From: Candidatus Pacearchaeota archaeon
GTDB lineage: Archaea; Nanoarchaeota; Nanoarchaeia; Pacearchaeales; GW2011-AR1
Assembly (NCBI GenBank): GCA_023228245.1
Contig: JALOBN010000043.1
Span: 1-20,763, forward strand
Reading direction: 5' to 3'
Length of the DNA: 20,763 bases
Both the position numbers and the translations under genes were made by a program. The notes below the pieces were generated by a model. It made no database searches. It was not told the DNA's origin and saw only the letters and a list, made by a program, of their open reading frames with translations. Position 1 is the first letter of the stretch; each line of letters begins with the position of its first letter. Below, piece by piece: positions 1 through 5,972 of this stretch.

Positions 1-269
1 TCGGGACCTCAGAGTGCTGGCTGTGGAAGGGCCCTTTCGCTTCTCACGGAGGCTACGGAGTATTCGCGGTAAGGCACCACTTGTTAACGGCTTCTAGGGT
101 TTCATGGATGATATCTAACGCAAGAGATATCCCACAAGGGCGCTGGGTCCTTCACACATGTGATACCCCCTCGTGCTGCAATCCCGATCACTTATATTTA
201 GGTGATCATGCAGACAACGTTCGTGATATGGTGGAGAGAGGAAGAGCACACAATGGCCAAGGACAGTGA
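1..269 (+). CDS. HNH endonuclease, 5' end outside the window
   Basis: The frame is open from the first bases with no start, so this is the C-terminal ~88 residues of a larger protein. It reads ECWLWKG near the start, then a G-G-Y-G-V-F strand, and ends with the core VLHTCDTPSCCNPDHLYLG followed by DNVRDMVERGR. This is the HNH_3-type (His-Me finger) layout: the His of VLH is the general base, the Cys residues likely hold a structural zinc, and N/H of CCNPDH complete the metal site. The family are free-standing homing-type DNA endonucleases, common in phages. About half of the residues match a second HNH gene at 6370-6780. Its last 17 bases overlap the next gene. The family call is firm; the target site is unknown. 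Confidence 0.9.
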   Translation, partial: GTSECWLWKGPFASHGGYGVFAVRHHLLTASRVSWMISNARDIPQGRWVLHTCDTPSCCNPDHLYLGDHADNVRDMVERGRAHNGQGQ

Positions 270-888
270 TTTACTCTCAGTCTCAGCGGCCGCTAAGCTT
301 GTAGGGCTACATCCGCCTCAGATATACAAGTACATCGAGAAAGAGGGACTGATTTCACATAAAGACAAAGAGGGACATACGAGGGTGATCCTCTCGGAGC
401 TAAAGGATTTCCTGGCCATCCGCAGCGCAACGCCCCGCGCGAGAGGAGGCTCCGCAACTAAACGGGCCCAAGACATCGAGTCCGTTAAGGAGTACGTAAC
501 GCCGTTCGTCAAACAACCTGTGCTAAGCCTGTGGGACCGAGGTTCTGACAAGGGATGGGCAGTTGCAGCAATCAAAGAGACTCCCGAGGTTCAGTACGAT
601 GCCGATGAGGACGGACGACGCAGCCAACGCCTAGTGACCTTCGATGTCGACTACGCTGACCATGATTTAGTCTGGGCTGATGCGCGCTTAATCGATGAGG
701 TCATCGCCGGTAAAATCATCGTTGCGGAGCCTCAGAGTGTACTGAGGATGCTGGCCGCTCAGCTCAAGATGTTTGACCCTGCTGAGCAGCCGCGTAATGT
801 CATTGATGCGCTCGAGGACATCGCTGTGCATCTCGACGAGTGGAAGAAACTAAGGATACAAAGTATCCAAAAAATCAAAGAAACCTAA
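253..888 (+). CDS. MerR/excisionase-like HTH DNA-binding protein
   Basis: A 211-residue protein. Residues ~6-50 read as a helix-turn-helix of the HTH_17/MerR-excisionase type: LLSVSAAAKLVGLHPPQIYK is the HTH, followed by a wing-like IEKEGLISHKDKEGHTRV. The C-terminal ~140 residues are unrecognised, mostly alpha/beta, and end in a helix (LEDIAVHLDEWKKL). The start at 253 is preferred because AGAGGAAG lies at good distance; an upstream ATG at 202 would add 17 implausible residues inside the HNH gene. It overlaps the HNH gene by 17 bases. Likely a phage regulator or DNA-architecture protein. It sits directly before a promoter flanked by a perfect 10-bp inverted repeat (909-950), so control of that promoter is a reasonable guess but only inference. 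Confidence 0.75.
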   Translation: MAKDSDLLSVSAAAKLVGLHPPQIYKYIEKEGLISHKDKEGHTRVILSELKDFLAIRSATPRARGGSATKRAQDIESVKEYVTPFVKQPVLSLWDRGSDKGWAVAAIKETPEVQYDADEDGRRSQRLVTFDVDYADHDLVWADARLIDEVIAGKIIVAEPQSVLRMLAAQLKMFDPAEQPRNVIDALEDIAVHLDEWKKLRIQSIQKIKET

Positions 889-890
889 GG

Positions 891-923
891 TGCTTGTTTT
901 GCCTTAAGAACCTAGATTATAAT
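891..923 (+). promoter_or_regulatory. Promoter, host-like, TTGTTT / TATAAT
   Basis: TTGTTT (894-899) and a perfect TATAAT (918-923) are 18 bp apart. The upstream bases AAGGTG-C-TTGTTTT are nearly repeated at the promoter at 2881 (AAGGTG-A-TTGTTTT). It drives the two-gene unit 967-2006. A ribosome site AAAGGAG lies before 967. Confidence 0.75.
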
Positions 924-950
924 AATATCAATGAAATGACAATCTAGGTT
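909..950. repeat. Perfect inverted repeat around the -10 (operator-like)
   Basis: AACCTAGATT (909-918) and its exact complement AATCTAGGTT (941-950) are separated by 22 bp, so arm centres are 32 bp apart, about three helical turns. The left arm runs into the -10 and lies upstream of the expected transcription start, so it cannot simply be an mRNA hairpin. This suggests a repressor or activator site. Confidence 0.6.
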
Positions 951-966
951 CACAAAGGAGAACAAA

Positions 967-1371
967 ATGGTTAAGTTCATTCAGGTTTCACCGGACGACA
1001 TCCCCAACTTTCGTGAGCCCCGCAAGGGCAGAGTGAGCTATCCTATCCTAAAGGCTTTCCTGGATTCAGGGATGGTGTTAGCTCGTATGGACCGTGAAGG
1101 TATTCAGAGGTCGGTCACCGGACTATCGGCGGGGTTGACGGCATACATCAAAAGTCACGACCTTCCCGTGAAACTGTTCGTGCGTGACGGAGAGATTCAT
1201 TTGCTCCGTCTCGATCTCAACGACGACGGGACTCCCAACCCAGACTATCAACCGCCGAGTGACGAGAGGCGTCTGAAGTCGTTGACTGCGTCTGACGAAC
1301 TTCAGGATCGTATTGAGGAGATCGAGACGTTGACTCCTGAGGTCATCAAGAAGAGGAGCAAATCGACGTGA
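967..1371 (+). CDS. Unknown early protein, 134 aa
   Basis: I do not recognise this protein with confidence. The N-terminal ~95 residues look like a compact alpha/beta domain: a helix YPILKAFLDSG, a small hydrophilic turn, a second helix TGLSAGLTAYIKSH, then two strands LPVKLFVRDGEIHLLRLD. The rest is charged and probably disordered, ending in a Lys/Arg-rich tail (VIKKRSKST). The helix-helix-two-strand pattern resembles small phage proteins of unknown function, possibly nucleic-acid binding; that is a guess. It is the first gene after the 918 promoter, with AAAGGAG 5-10 bases before the ATG. Its stop overlaps the GTG start of the DJ-1-like gene (GTGA), so the two are translationally coupled and may act together. 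Confidence 0.85.
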   Translation: MVKFIQVSPDDIPNFREPRKGRVSYPILKAFLDSGMVLARMDREGIQRSVTGLSAGLTAYIKSHDLPVKLFVRDGEIHLLRLDLNDDGTPNPDYQPPSDERRLKSLTASDELQDRIEEIETLTPEVIKKRSKST

Positions 1372-2006
1372 ATAGCCGCGTGTTGGTCATCTGCTCACGT
1401 AGATACAACCAGCACCAACTTTGGGGTGCCCTCAATGTTATGTTGGAACGAGGGCACTCCTCTGAGGTTGTATCGACAGACTACATTATCCAAGACGAAG
1501 AGAGTCTCAGTCCGAACCGAATCTCCAGGACTTTAGACGACCTAAAGGACCTACAGGCTCTAACCGAGTCTTTCGACGCGCTCATGGTAATTTCGGGTAA
1601 CCACTACGACACTGAGTCTTACTGGTCCGATAAAAGGGCTCTAGCAATTGTAGATGCATTTGCGGCCCTGGAGCGTCCTATTGCGGCGATATGTGCTGCG
1701 GTCCCTACGATTCGAGGGGCCGCTGCGGGTAAGATAGTCAGTTACTTTCCTCTTATCCGGTCGAGGCAGTTGTTGCAAGACGCAGGAGCAATACTGAGTG
1801 GCTCGGTACTAACACGTGACCACAATATAGTTACAGCTGCCAACGAGATGATGACTGAAATATGGGCTGAGGAGTTCTGCAACTTGTTAGAGGGGCTACC
1901 ACAGGAGCACCATTTTGAGGACAGTGGGTTTGTACCTAAGGGCCGCCCTCGCAAGCCTATGCCCGAACTGGAGAGACTCAAGAGGTCTAAAACTGATAAA
2001 CATTAG
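1368..2006 (+). CDS. DJ-1/PfpI-like (class I amidotransferase-fold) protein
   Basis: 212 residues starting at GTG. The fold signature is clear: an N-terminal strand VLVIC, FDALMVISG in the middle, then the nucleophile elbow PIAAICAAVPT with Cys109, followed by GKIVSYFPL, LLQDAGAIL and the late strand-helix NIVTAANEMM. This order matches DJ-1/PfpI proteins, which include deglycases, chaperones and hydratases. Aligned by eye to human DJ-1, the Glu that normally tunes the cysteine is Gln17, and the DJ-1 His126 position is aromatic (Phe127), so activity may be altered. The last ~35 residues (KGRPRKP... LKRSKTDK) are a basic tail not typical of the family. It is coupled to the gene upstream. Function in the phage is unknown; metabolite repair or countering a host defence are possibilities. 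Confidence 0.75.
   Translation: MNSRVLVICSRRYNQHQLWGALNVMLERGHSSEVVSTDYIIQDEESLSPNRISRTLDDLKDLQALTESFDALMVISGNHYDTESYWSDKRALAIVDAFAALERPIAAICAAVPTIRGAAAGKIVSYFPLIRSRQLLQDAGAILSGSVLTRDHNIVTAANEMMTEIWAEEFCNLLEGLPQEHHFEDSGFVPKGRPRKPMPELERLKRSKTDKH
1459..1476 (+). repeat. 18-bp exact direct repeat, copy 1 (inside the DJ-1-like gene)
   Basis: CCTCTGAGGTTGTATCGA occurs here and again at 13101-13118 in non-coding DNA. The first eight bases contain the small dyad CCTC/GAGG. Flanks on both sides do not match. Confidence 0.9.
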
Positions 2007-2039
2007 GGGGTAGATTTTGCCCTCGTGACATACTATAAT
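2006..2039 (+). promoter_or_regulatory. Class B promoter: G-run box, 11-bp spacer, TATAAT
   Basis: GGGGG-TAGATT-TTGCCC (2006-2022) is followed by exactly 11 bp and TATAAT (2034-2039). The -10 lies within a near-perfect dyad (ACTATAAT-A-ATATTGTAGT region). It drives 2095-2358 and is the first of seven promoters of this class in the window. Confidence 0.75.
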
Positions 2040-2094
2040 AATATTGTAGTGTAGAGTACGGGGAACCTTAATAATCTAGCGGAAGGAGCTGATC

Positions 2095-2358
2095 ATGCCG
2101 TCAAATAGCTACCGAGTGCTCAATGAGGCCGACGTTGAACTCAATGAGCGAAACCGCATCAAGATCCAACTGTCCGAGAAAGTAGCCTCGGATCCTCCCA
2201 AGGTCGTCCTAAGCCTTAATAAGCAGTGGCTCGACCAGGAGGGCAAGTGGCAATGGGGCAAAGGATTCCAAGTGCCGGAAGAGCAGTCCATTGAGCTCTT
2301 GCAGCGAGTAGCGGAAGTGCTGGGATTGGAAGTTCGATTCTCATTAGACGATAGCTAG
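2095..2358 (+). CDS. Small protein, possibly PC4-like ssDNA-binding
   Basis: 87 residues, start supported by GGAAGGAG seven bases upstream. The run RIKIQLSEK...KVVLSLNKQWLDQEGKW, then W-G-K-G-F, then a C-terminal helix SIELLQRVAEVL, has the strand-strand-helix order and the lysine-rich 'K.. W.d..GkW..GKG' spacing seen in PC4/YdbC-type transcription coactivator domains that bind single-stranded DNA. This similarity is by eye and weak; an unrelated small beta-alpha protein is equally possible. It is a single-gene unit between its own class B promoter and the next promoter at 2362. If the PC4 reading holds, it could support phage transcription or replication. Confidence 0.7.
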   Translation: MPSNSYRVLNEADVELNERNRIKIQLSEKVASDPPKVVLSLNKQWLDQEGKWQWGKGFQVPEEQSIELLQRVAEVLGLEVRFSLDDS

Positions 2359-2361
2359 GCT

Positions 2362-2391
2362 CTGGTCTTCGATGACGAGCCAGGTTATAAT
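2362..2391 (+). promoter_or_regulatory. Class C promoter: CTGGTCTT, 16-bp spacer, TATAAT
   Basis: CTGGTCTT (2362-2369) is followed by 16 bp and TATAAT (2386-2391). The same word at the same distance precedes the late genes (13202-13231). It drives the HTH gene at 2433. Confidence 0.6.
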
Positions 2392-2432
2392 ATAAGTGTG
2401 CAGTCGCAGACTATGACAAGGAGAAAGTAGCT

Positions 2433-2807
2433 ATGCCAGACACAATGATCACCAGGGAAGAGCAGAACGCAGTCGAGCTGATTGAGGCCAACTTCATGGA
2501 CGTCAAGACCATGCAGAAGGAGCTGGGCATTACCAGCTATCAGTACGCTCGCACCTTGATCGTGGAAGATCGATTCGGACTCGGTTCCAGCGCAACCAGC
2601 TTGTTCGGCCGCACTCTCGTCCATCGCCAGGCCGTGGCCGCTGCGAAGTCTGCCCGCGAAGAGCGTGCTCAGAACGCAGAGGCCAACAAGGAAGCCAAGG
2701 CAGCCGCTAAGGCGGAAGCCAAGGAGGCCAAAAAGGCCGCGAAGAAGTCCAAGAAAGCCGTCGAGCCCGACGAGCCCGCCGAAGCCTTAGACGACCTGAT
2801 CAGCTAG
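2433..2807 (+). CDS. HTH paralog 1 with histone-H1-like Lys/Ala tail
   Basis: 124 residues. Residues ~7-75 form the domain shared with genes at 6953-7273 and 12045-12275: E-x-x-NAVELIEANFMDV, MQKELGITSYQYARTLIVEDRFGLG, then GRTLVHRQAVAAA. The SYQYAR segment is invariant in all three and sits where an HTH recognition helix would be. Residues ~80-112 are almost only Lys, Ala and Glu (AAAKAEAKEAKKAAKKSKKA), like H1 or Streptomyces HU C-terminal tails, which coat DNA non-specifically. It ends in an acidic LDDLIS motif also present in paralog 2. AAGGAG nine bases upstream supports the start. It has its own promoter and terminator. Likely a DNA-binding regulator or nucleoid protein; the target is unknown. 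Confidence 0.8.
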   Translation: MPDTMITREEQNAVELIEANFMDVKTMQKELGITSYQYARTLIVEDRFGLGSSATSLFGRTLVHRQAVAAAKSAREERAQNAEANKEAKAAAKAEAKEAKKAAKKSKKAVEPDEPAEALDDLIS

Positions 2808-2835
2808 ACCGTGTAGATTTCCCCCGTACTGCACC

Positions 2836-2872
2836 AAAGGAGCCACGTCCGTACGAGTGGCTCCTTTTGTTT
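2836..2872 (+). terminator. Rho-independent terminator
   Basis: AAAGGAGCCAC (2836-2846) pairs perfectly over 11 bp with GTGGCTCCTTT (2857-2867) across a 10-nt loop, followed by TGTTT. It ends the paralog 1 unit. Confidence 0.9.
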
Positions 2873-2887
2873 ACAAACTGAAGGTGA

Positions 2888-2916
2888 TTGTTTTACCCCA
2901 AAGGATATCATATAAT
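2888..2916 (+). promoter_or_regulatory. Promoter, host-like, TTGTTT / TATAAT, of the 11-gene operon
   Basis: TTGTTT (2888-2893), 17-bp spacer, TATAAT (2911-2916). The upstream AAGGTG-A-TTGTTTT repeats that of the promoter at 891. No other promoter is evident until 6848, so it should drive the genes from 2962 to 6283. Confidence 0.75.
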
Positions 2917-2961
2917 TATAATATGTGAAACGCAAACCTGAGCAGAAAGTGAGGCAACAAT

Positions 2962-3192
2962 GTGAACAACTTAGAGCTGGACCGTAAGATCCGCACATAC
3001 ATGGATAGCATTGTCAGCGAGTTCGTCGACCCTCGTACGGGCGAAGTCTCTCTGACAGAGCTAGCCGAAGAGGCATGTGAGGAGTTTGACCTCTACGAGG
3101 ATGGCAGCTCAATCCCAGAGGATTTATTCGAGGTGGCGTTCGAAATTGCGGATGACTACCACAAGACTCGCAAGGTGGGGAGGTACGCATGA
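2962..3192 (+). CDS. Acidic small protein, 76 aa, GTG start overlapping ATG-TGA
   Basis: I do not recognise it. It is strongly acidic and probably all-helical (LDRKIRTYMDSIVSEFV, LTELAEEACEEFDLYEDG, PEDLFEVAFEIADDYHKTRK). The leader AAAGTGAGG-CA-ACAATG is nearly identical to leaders at 7406 and 9519, where the ATG is the start. Here that ATG (2960) is followed at once by TGA, and the reading frame can only begin at the overlapping GTG (2962). This is either a start-stop device that lowers or couples translation, or a two-base change that shifted the start. First gene of the 11-gene operon; it overlaps the next by four bases (ATGA). Acidic size and charge are compatible with a DNA-mimic or inhibitor, unproven. 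Confidence 0.8.
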   Translation: MNNLELDRKIRTYMDSIVSEFVDPRTGEVSLTELAEEACEEFDLYEDGSSIPEDLFEVAFEIADDYHKTRKVGRYA

Positions 3193-3821
3193 GAATCAAA
3201 GTATCAAATCAAGGTATGATGGTTTTGGACCTAGGCAACACGATCGACCGTCTTACCGACAAGCAGTTTGCACACGGGGTGGCACTGGGCATGAGGCCGA
3301 TGTGGCGAACAGGGCACCCCACGATCATTTTCAGTCACAACGTTTGGAACGCTCTCAACGCCGCCGCTGGCATGGAGCACGACGAACTGGATTTCCAGCT
3401 GCCTCTGGATGACGAGGATAGCAAAGCCAGTGCCCTAGCCGAGCTGATGACTGAGTATCTCAGACGTTCGGGGTACCCTATGCTCCCAAGGGTTCCAACA
3501 ATGGCTGTAGGGTTGTGCCTCGAGTGGGGATGGTTCGAGCTGGTGAAGTCTCCGGTAGAGTTCGAAATATGGTTCAATGGCGAGCTTCACGGCACGACCT
3601 CAAATCCCAAGTGGGAACCGGGTCCTGGCATACATTTCCCAGGTGAGAAGCCTCTGTATGGCCAGTGCGTCGAGCTGGTTGACCCTGTTGCAGGCAAATC
3701 CCTAAAGATGTGGGATCGCTGGCACGGGGAGTGGCACCTTACCAACGAGGAGGAGTGGGATATCCGGCATGGGAACGTTGATGTGGCTGGAGGTAAGGAA
3801 GGCGACAATGAATTACCCTAA
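3189..3821 (+). CDS. Unknown early protein, 210 aa, WGW motif
   Basis: No family recognised. Notable segments: TIIFSHNVWNALNAAAG in the N-terminal third, a helix ASALAELMTEYLRRSG in the middle, then GLCLEWGWFELVKSP, and a C-terminal Trp-rich run MWDRWHGEWHLTNEEEW. The 'L-x-WGW-[FI]-[ED]-L' motif and the C-terminal W..W.H[LI] ending recur in the gene at 8867-9421 (LMLAWGWIDLYCDP; VWYNGSWHISG), which suggests the two are distant paralogs. The ATGA overlap with the upstream gene fixes the start. It overlaps the DUF1737-like gene by 14 bases. Probably soluble; no signal peptide or membrane span. Confidence 0.85.
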   Translation: MRIKVSNQGMMVLDLGNTIDRLTDKQFAHGVALGMRPMWRTGHPTIIFSHNVWNALNAAAGMEHDELDFQLPLDDEDSKASALAELMTEYLRRSGYPMLPRVPTMAVGLCLEWGWFELVKSPVEFEIWFNGELHGTTSNPKWEPGPGIHFPGEKPLYGQCVELVDPVAGKSLKMWDRWHGEWHLTNEEEWDIRHGNVDVAGGKEGDNELP

Positions 3822-4047
3822 GCGGTACAAGTTGGTGACTGCTGACACAATTGTCATCGACAAGCATGTTAGCGACCTTCTGGAGGAGGGCTGGGAGCTG
3901 TACGGTCAGCCCTTCTTGACAGGTATGACCAACGGTGTCTGGGGTCCTGTAGTTGCGCAGCCAATGATCCTGCGTGTTGACAACCCAGACTTTGTCAGCG
4001 GCCCTCCTGGGTGGGCAGAGCCTTGCAAGGAGGCCGACAATGACTAA
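3808..4047 (+). CDS. DUF1737-like small protein
   Basis: 79 residues. YKLVTADTIVIDKHVSDLLEEGWELYGQPFLTG follows the DUF1737 pattern (YKVVTA..., a helix, L..GW.l.G), ending in strands AQPMILRVDN where family members have a Q-A-hydrophobic strand. Members are ~60-80 residue proteins of unknown role, frequent in phages and bacteria. The start at 3808 has AAGGAAGG at normal distance; an upstream ATG at 3769 would lie deep inside the previous gene without a ribosome site. It overlaps the previous gene by 14 bases and the next by eight. The C-terminal ~15 residues are Pro/Gly/acidic and outside the domain. Confidence 0.75.
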   Translation: MNYPKRYKLVTADTIVIDKHVSDLLEEGWELYGQPFLTGMTNGVWGPVVAQPMILRVDNPDFVSGPPGWAEPCKEADND

Positions 4048-4525
4048 AAAGGTAGTCTGTCAGGAGTGCGGTGGACCAGTCGAGGGTATCTATGTGCTTC
4101 GTCGAGGGATCTGGAGACAGCCCATAGATGCCATTACCGGAGAGGGCAGGGACATGTGCCTCGACGATGTTGAGTGGGACGACATGGACTTCAATGAGAC
4201 CTCATGTGTCGATCATCCCACTCACGATTGCGGGGTGAGGCTCAACTACGAGTGGGACGGCGATGAGGATATGTACGAGGTTCAACGTCCCACCGTGTAC
4301 TCCATAGTTTTGACGGATCGGGGAATCGGAGCACTAACAGCTCTGGCCGGAGGTAATTACAATTGCTCCATGAGGACACTGCTGAGCATGATGCCTCTTG
4401 AGGCTCCTGGACCAAGCCTTGACGAGGCTACAGAGGCTATCCCTGAGAGCGACGCCATGCGCAACGCTTACAACACCGCAGTGTCTGAGAAATTTGTCCG
4501 AATCGTCACAGAGGAGGTTGACTAG
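4040..4525 (+). CDS. Cys-rich (zinc-ribbon-like) protein with LTDRG segment
   Basis: 161 residues with AAGGAGG seven bases upstream of ATG 4040. The N-terminus has C7-x2-C10-GG, further Cys at 40 and 56, and C-x7-C in SCVDHPTHDCG, consistent with one or two small zinc sites in the first 65 residues. A second part begins YSIVLTDRGIGALTAL (residues 87-101), the motif that opens several neighbouring early proteins (4525, 5083, 8867, 10845), so this looks like a zinc-binding head joined to that family's domain. The C-terminus is a helix (YNTAVSEKFVRIVTEE). Its stop overlaps the GTG of the next gene. Function unknown; such small zinc proteins often bind host proteins or nucleic acid. Confidence 0.8.
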   Translation: MTKKVVCQECGGPVEGIYVLRRGIWRQPIDAITGEGRDMCLDDVEWDDMDFNETSCVDHPTHDCGVRLNYEWDGDEDMYEVQRPTVYSIVLTDRGIGALTALAGGNYNCSMRTLLSMMPLEAPGPSLDEATEAIPESDAMRNAYNTAVSEKFVRIVTEEVD

Positions 4526-4812
4526 TGCAACTAAAAATGATAGTAACACCCGAGGGCCAACAGTACGCCGATATGCAACGGGTGGCAGAACGGTTCGACG
4601 ATACCACTGCAGAAGTGTTGTGGTTCCTTGAGGGATATGTGGTCACTATCCACAGCGGTCCGATGGCGTCGATTACCGATCTGTACGCCGCATACTGCCA
4701 ACGATTCGCAACCGAGCACCCAGGCGACTCACCTGTGCCTATTGACGCGTTTGCGGCAGCGATTGGGTCAGGGTTCATAGCTCTTGACCCATTAGATCCT
4801 CAAAGGAACTAG
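4525..4812 (+). CDS. LTxxG-family early protein, 95 aa
   Basis: Starts at GTG overlapping the previous TAG; GAGGAGG lies seven bases upstream. Layout: a strand with MIVTPEGQQY (residues 5-14), AEVLWFLEGY, then ITDLYAAYCQRF, then P-x-x-AFAAAIGSGFIALDPL. The same order (LTxxGxxY / ALWYxE / YxxY / F..F...G...) appears in the first ~95 residues of the gene at 10845 and, more loosely, in 5083-5370. The fold might be a winged-helix-like unit because 'LT..G' commonly marks the end of a helix before a wing in such domains, but here it sits at the N-terminus and this is only a guess. No known function. Confidence 0.8.
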   Translation: MQLKMIVTPEGQQYADMQRVAERFDDTTAEVLWFLEGYVVTIHSGPMASITDLYAAYCQRFATEHPGDSPVPIDAFAAAIGSGFIALDPLDPQRN

Positions 4813-4813
4813 T

Positions 4814-5086
4814 ATGAGACTAACTGAGGAAGAGGCACGCAACTGGCAACAGATCCTTGAGGAAGCCGATCGTCCGTTTGCAGAGGCCGAGAAGCGGCGC
4901 AAGGCTGAAGAGGCTCGGCTCAAGGACGAGGCCGAAGCACAGAGGATTGTCCGCAAAGGATGCCTAGCCACAGTTGTCATTCTCTTAACCATACCGTTAG
5001 GGCTGGTAGGTATCGTTATCACTACGTTCGTCAAGGCACTGAGTAGCACCCATAAGAAGTCACGTGGACCAAGGAGGCATCGATGA
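4814..5086 (+). CDS. Coiled-coil protein with one membrane span
   Basis: 90 residues. Residues ~1-48 are highly charged and helical (EEARNWQQILEEADRPFAEA, KRRKAEEARLKDEAEAQRIVRK), a good coiled coil. Residues ~50-73 are one hydrophobic span (CLATVVILLTIPLGLVGIVI). The C-terminal tail is basic (THKKSRGPRRHR). The order coil, span, short basic tail suggests a tail-anchored or single-pass inner-membrane protein; the basic tail would favour the cytoplasm under the positive-inside rule, implying the coil might face out unless insertion is reversed. CAAAGGAAC precedes the ATG. It may modify the host envelope or block superinfection; the sequence does not say. It overlaps the next gene by four bases (ATGA). 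Confidence 0.8.
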   Translation: MRLTEEEARNWQQILEEADRPFAEAEKRRKAEEARLKDEAEAQRIVRKGCLATVVILLTIPLGLVGIVITTFVKALSSTHKKSRGPRRHR

Positions 5087-5370
5087 TGACAAACAGGTTA
5101 ATCGCAACCGATCGAGGAATGGAATGGGTCGAGTCCCAACTCGATGGCGAGCCGGTACTTGACGAGGCCGTTGAGGTCATCCTCAGTCTGGACGAGTTGA
5201 GCAGCGACGTCACCTATGACCCGCTAGCTGAGGATGTGAATGACATCTACAAGAGGTACCAGGAGGAGTACCTGGGATCCTGTGATCCTGACCACCTCCC
5301 AACTTTTGAGACGTTCGTCAGGTGTTGGACTGAATGCTGGATCGCAGGGGAAGAGTTCGATGCGAGCTGA
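5083..5370 (+). CDS. LTxxG-family early protein, 95 aa
   Basis: Two adjacent ATGs (5083, 5086) follow AAGGAGG (5071-5077); the first overlaps the previous stop and either may be used. The protein opens RLIATDRGMEWVESQL, the family motif, then an acidic middle (VILSLDELSSDVTYDPLAEDV), then DIYKRYQEEYLGSCDPDHLP and TFETFVRCWTECWIAGEEF. This parallels 4525 and 10845 (Y..Y, then P..F..F......G). It overlaps the next gene by 11 bases. Overall charge is acidic. Function unknown; likely a host-takeover or regulatory protein because it sits in the early operon. Confidence 0.8.
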   Translation: MMTNRLIATDRGMEWVESQLDGEPVLDEAVEVILSLDELSSDVTYDPLAEDVNDIYKRYQEEYLGSCDPDHLPTFETFVRCWTECWIAGEEFDAS

Positions 5371-5527
5371 CCTGAAGGCTCTCCACGATCAGATGAAGGA
5401 GTTGCGTCGTCTGAGGGTAGCCCTGGTTGCACAGGGTAAGTGGGTGGAGGCCTCCAAACTCGAACCCGATTATCAGAGACTCCTCAGGGAGTACAACGAC
5501 ATTGTGAGGAAGGAGACTTTGCAATGA
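5360..5527 (+). CDS. Small helical protein, 55 aa
   Basis: Begins at ATG 5360 after AGGGGAAG. Reads as a pair of helices: RADLKALHDQMKELRRLRVALVAQ, then KWVEASKLEPDYQRLLREYNDIVRKE, with heptad-like Leu spacing. It resembles the short helical hairpins found in many phage early operons and could form a coiled-coil dimer. No family recognised. It overlaps the upstream gene by 11 bases and the next by four (ATGA), so it is clearly part of the operon. The longer open frame upstream (from 5240) is out of keeping with the neighbours and has no ribosome site. Confidence 0.8.
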   Translation: MRADLKALHDQMKELRRLRVALVAQGKWVEASKLEPDYQRLLREYNDIVRKETLQ

Positions 5528-5748
5528 CGGGCGATCCTTGGAAGGTACTAGCAGAGCAGGCCATTGTCAACCTTAGCTCGGTGGATACGTATCTGAGGCG
5601 TGCGTCAGAGATGCTCCAGCAAGGCGCTGACGAAGCTCCTGATCGTCCTGTCGAGAGGCTTCTTAACGAGTCCGGTGTAGAACTTGCACTCGTCCGGACC
5701 GAAATCAAATCAGTGCAGGAGAAACTAATCGGGAGGTTGCAGCAGTGA
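5524..5748 (+). CDS. Small helical protein, 74 aa
   Basis: AAGGAG eight bases before ATG 5524 fixes the start. Mostly helical with a central break: VLAEQAIVNLSSVDTYLRRASEMLQQ, then PVERLLNESGVELALVRTEIKSVQEKL. Not recognised. A helical hairpin that would form a coiled-coil bundle is likely, possibly working with the 55-residue helical protein encoded immediately upstream. It overlaps genes on both sides by four bases (ATGA and GTGA), a sign of translational coupling and matched amounts. Confidence 0.8.
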   Translation: MTGDPWKVLAEQAIVNLSSVDTYLRRASEMLQQGADEAPDRPVERLLNESGVELALVRTEIKSVQEKLIGRLQQ

Positions 5749-5972
5749 GACTTACACACGTTGCATGGGACTATGGAGCTGTTGACAGGGCTATGCACGA
5801 GGTGCTAGGGGACTCAGCCGACGTTGCGAAGCCGAAGACCACCCTCACCCTGTGCGGACGCCGCGTGAGCATTAACCTGATTGACAACGGTAACCCCATC
5901 TGCCAAGACTGCATCAAGGAGAAGCGTAAGGCAGAGATTGTGGAGAGGAAGCTGACCCAATGGATAGGCTAG
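5745..5972 (+). CDS. Small zinc-finger-like protein, 75 aa
   Basis: GTG start with GGGAGG nine bases upstream. Central pattern T-L-T-L-C-G-R-R-V ... P-I-C-Q-D-C-I-K-E-K: an LCGR turn followed ~20 residues later by CxxC and a basic helix. This 'TLCGR ... C..C' arrangement is typical of small actinobacterial and actinophage zinc proteins, with His5 or another residue as a possible fourth ligand. The remainder is a charged helix (KRKAEIVERKLTQW). Likely binds DNA, RNA or a host protein, not shown. It overlaps the membrane-protein gene that follows by 13 bases. Confidence 0.75.
   Translation: MRLTHVAWDYGAVDRAMHEVLGDSADVAKPKTTLTLCGRRVSINLIDNGNPICQDCIKEKRKAEIVERKLTQWIG

Noticed and set aside
202..252. 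Upstream ATG extending the first HTH protein by 17 residues
   Set aside because: Lies inside the HNH gene and lacks a ribosome site, while the ATG at 253 has one.
854..868. GGATAC-AAA-GTATCC dyad at the end of the first HTH gene
   Set aside because: Short, within coding sequence and without a T-run; could be an operator, but no support beyond symmetry.
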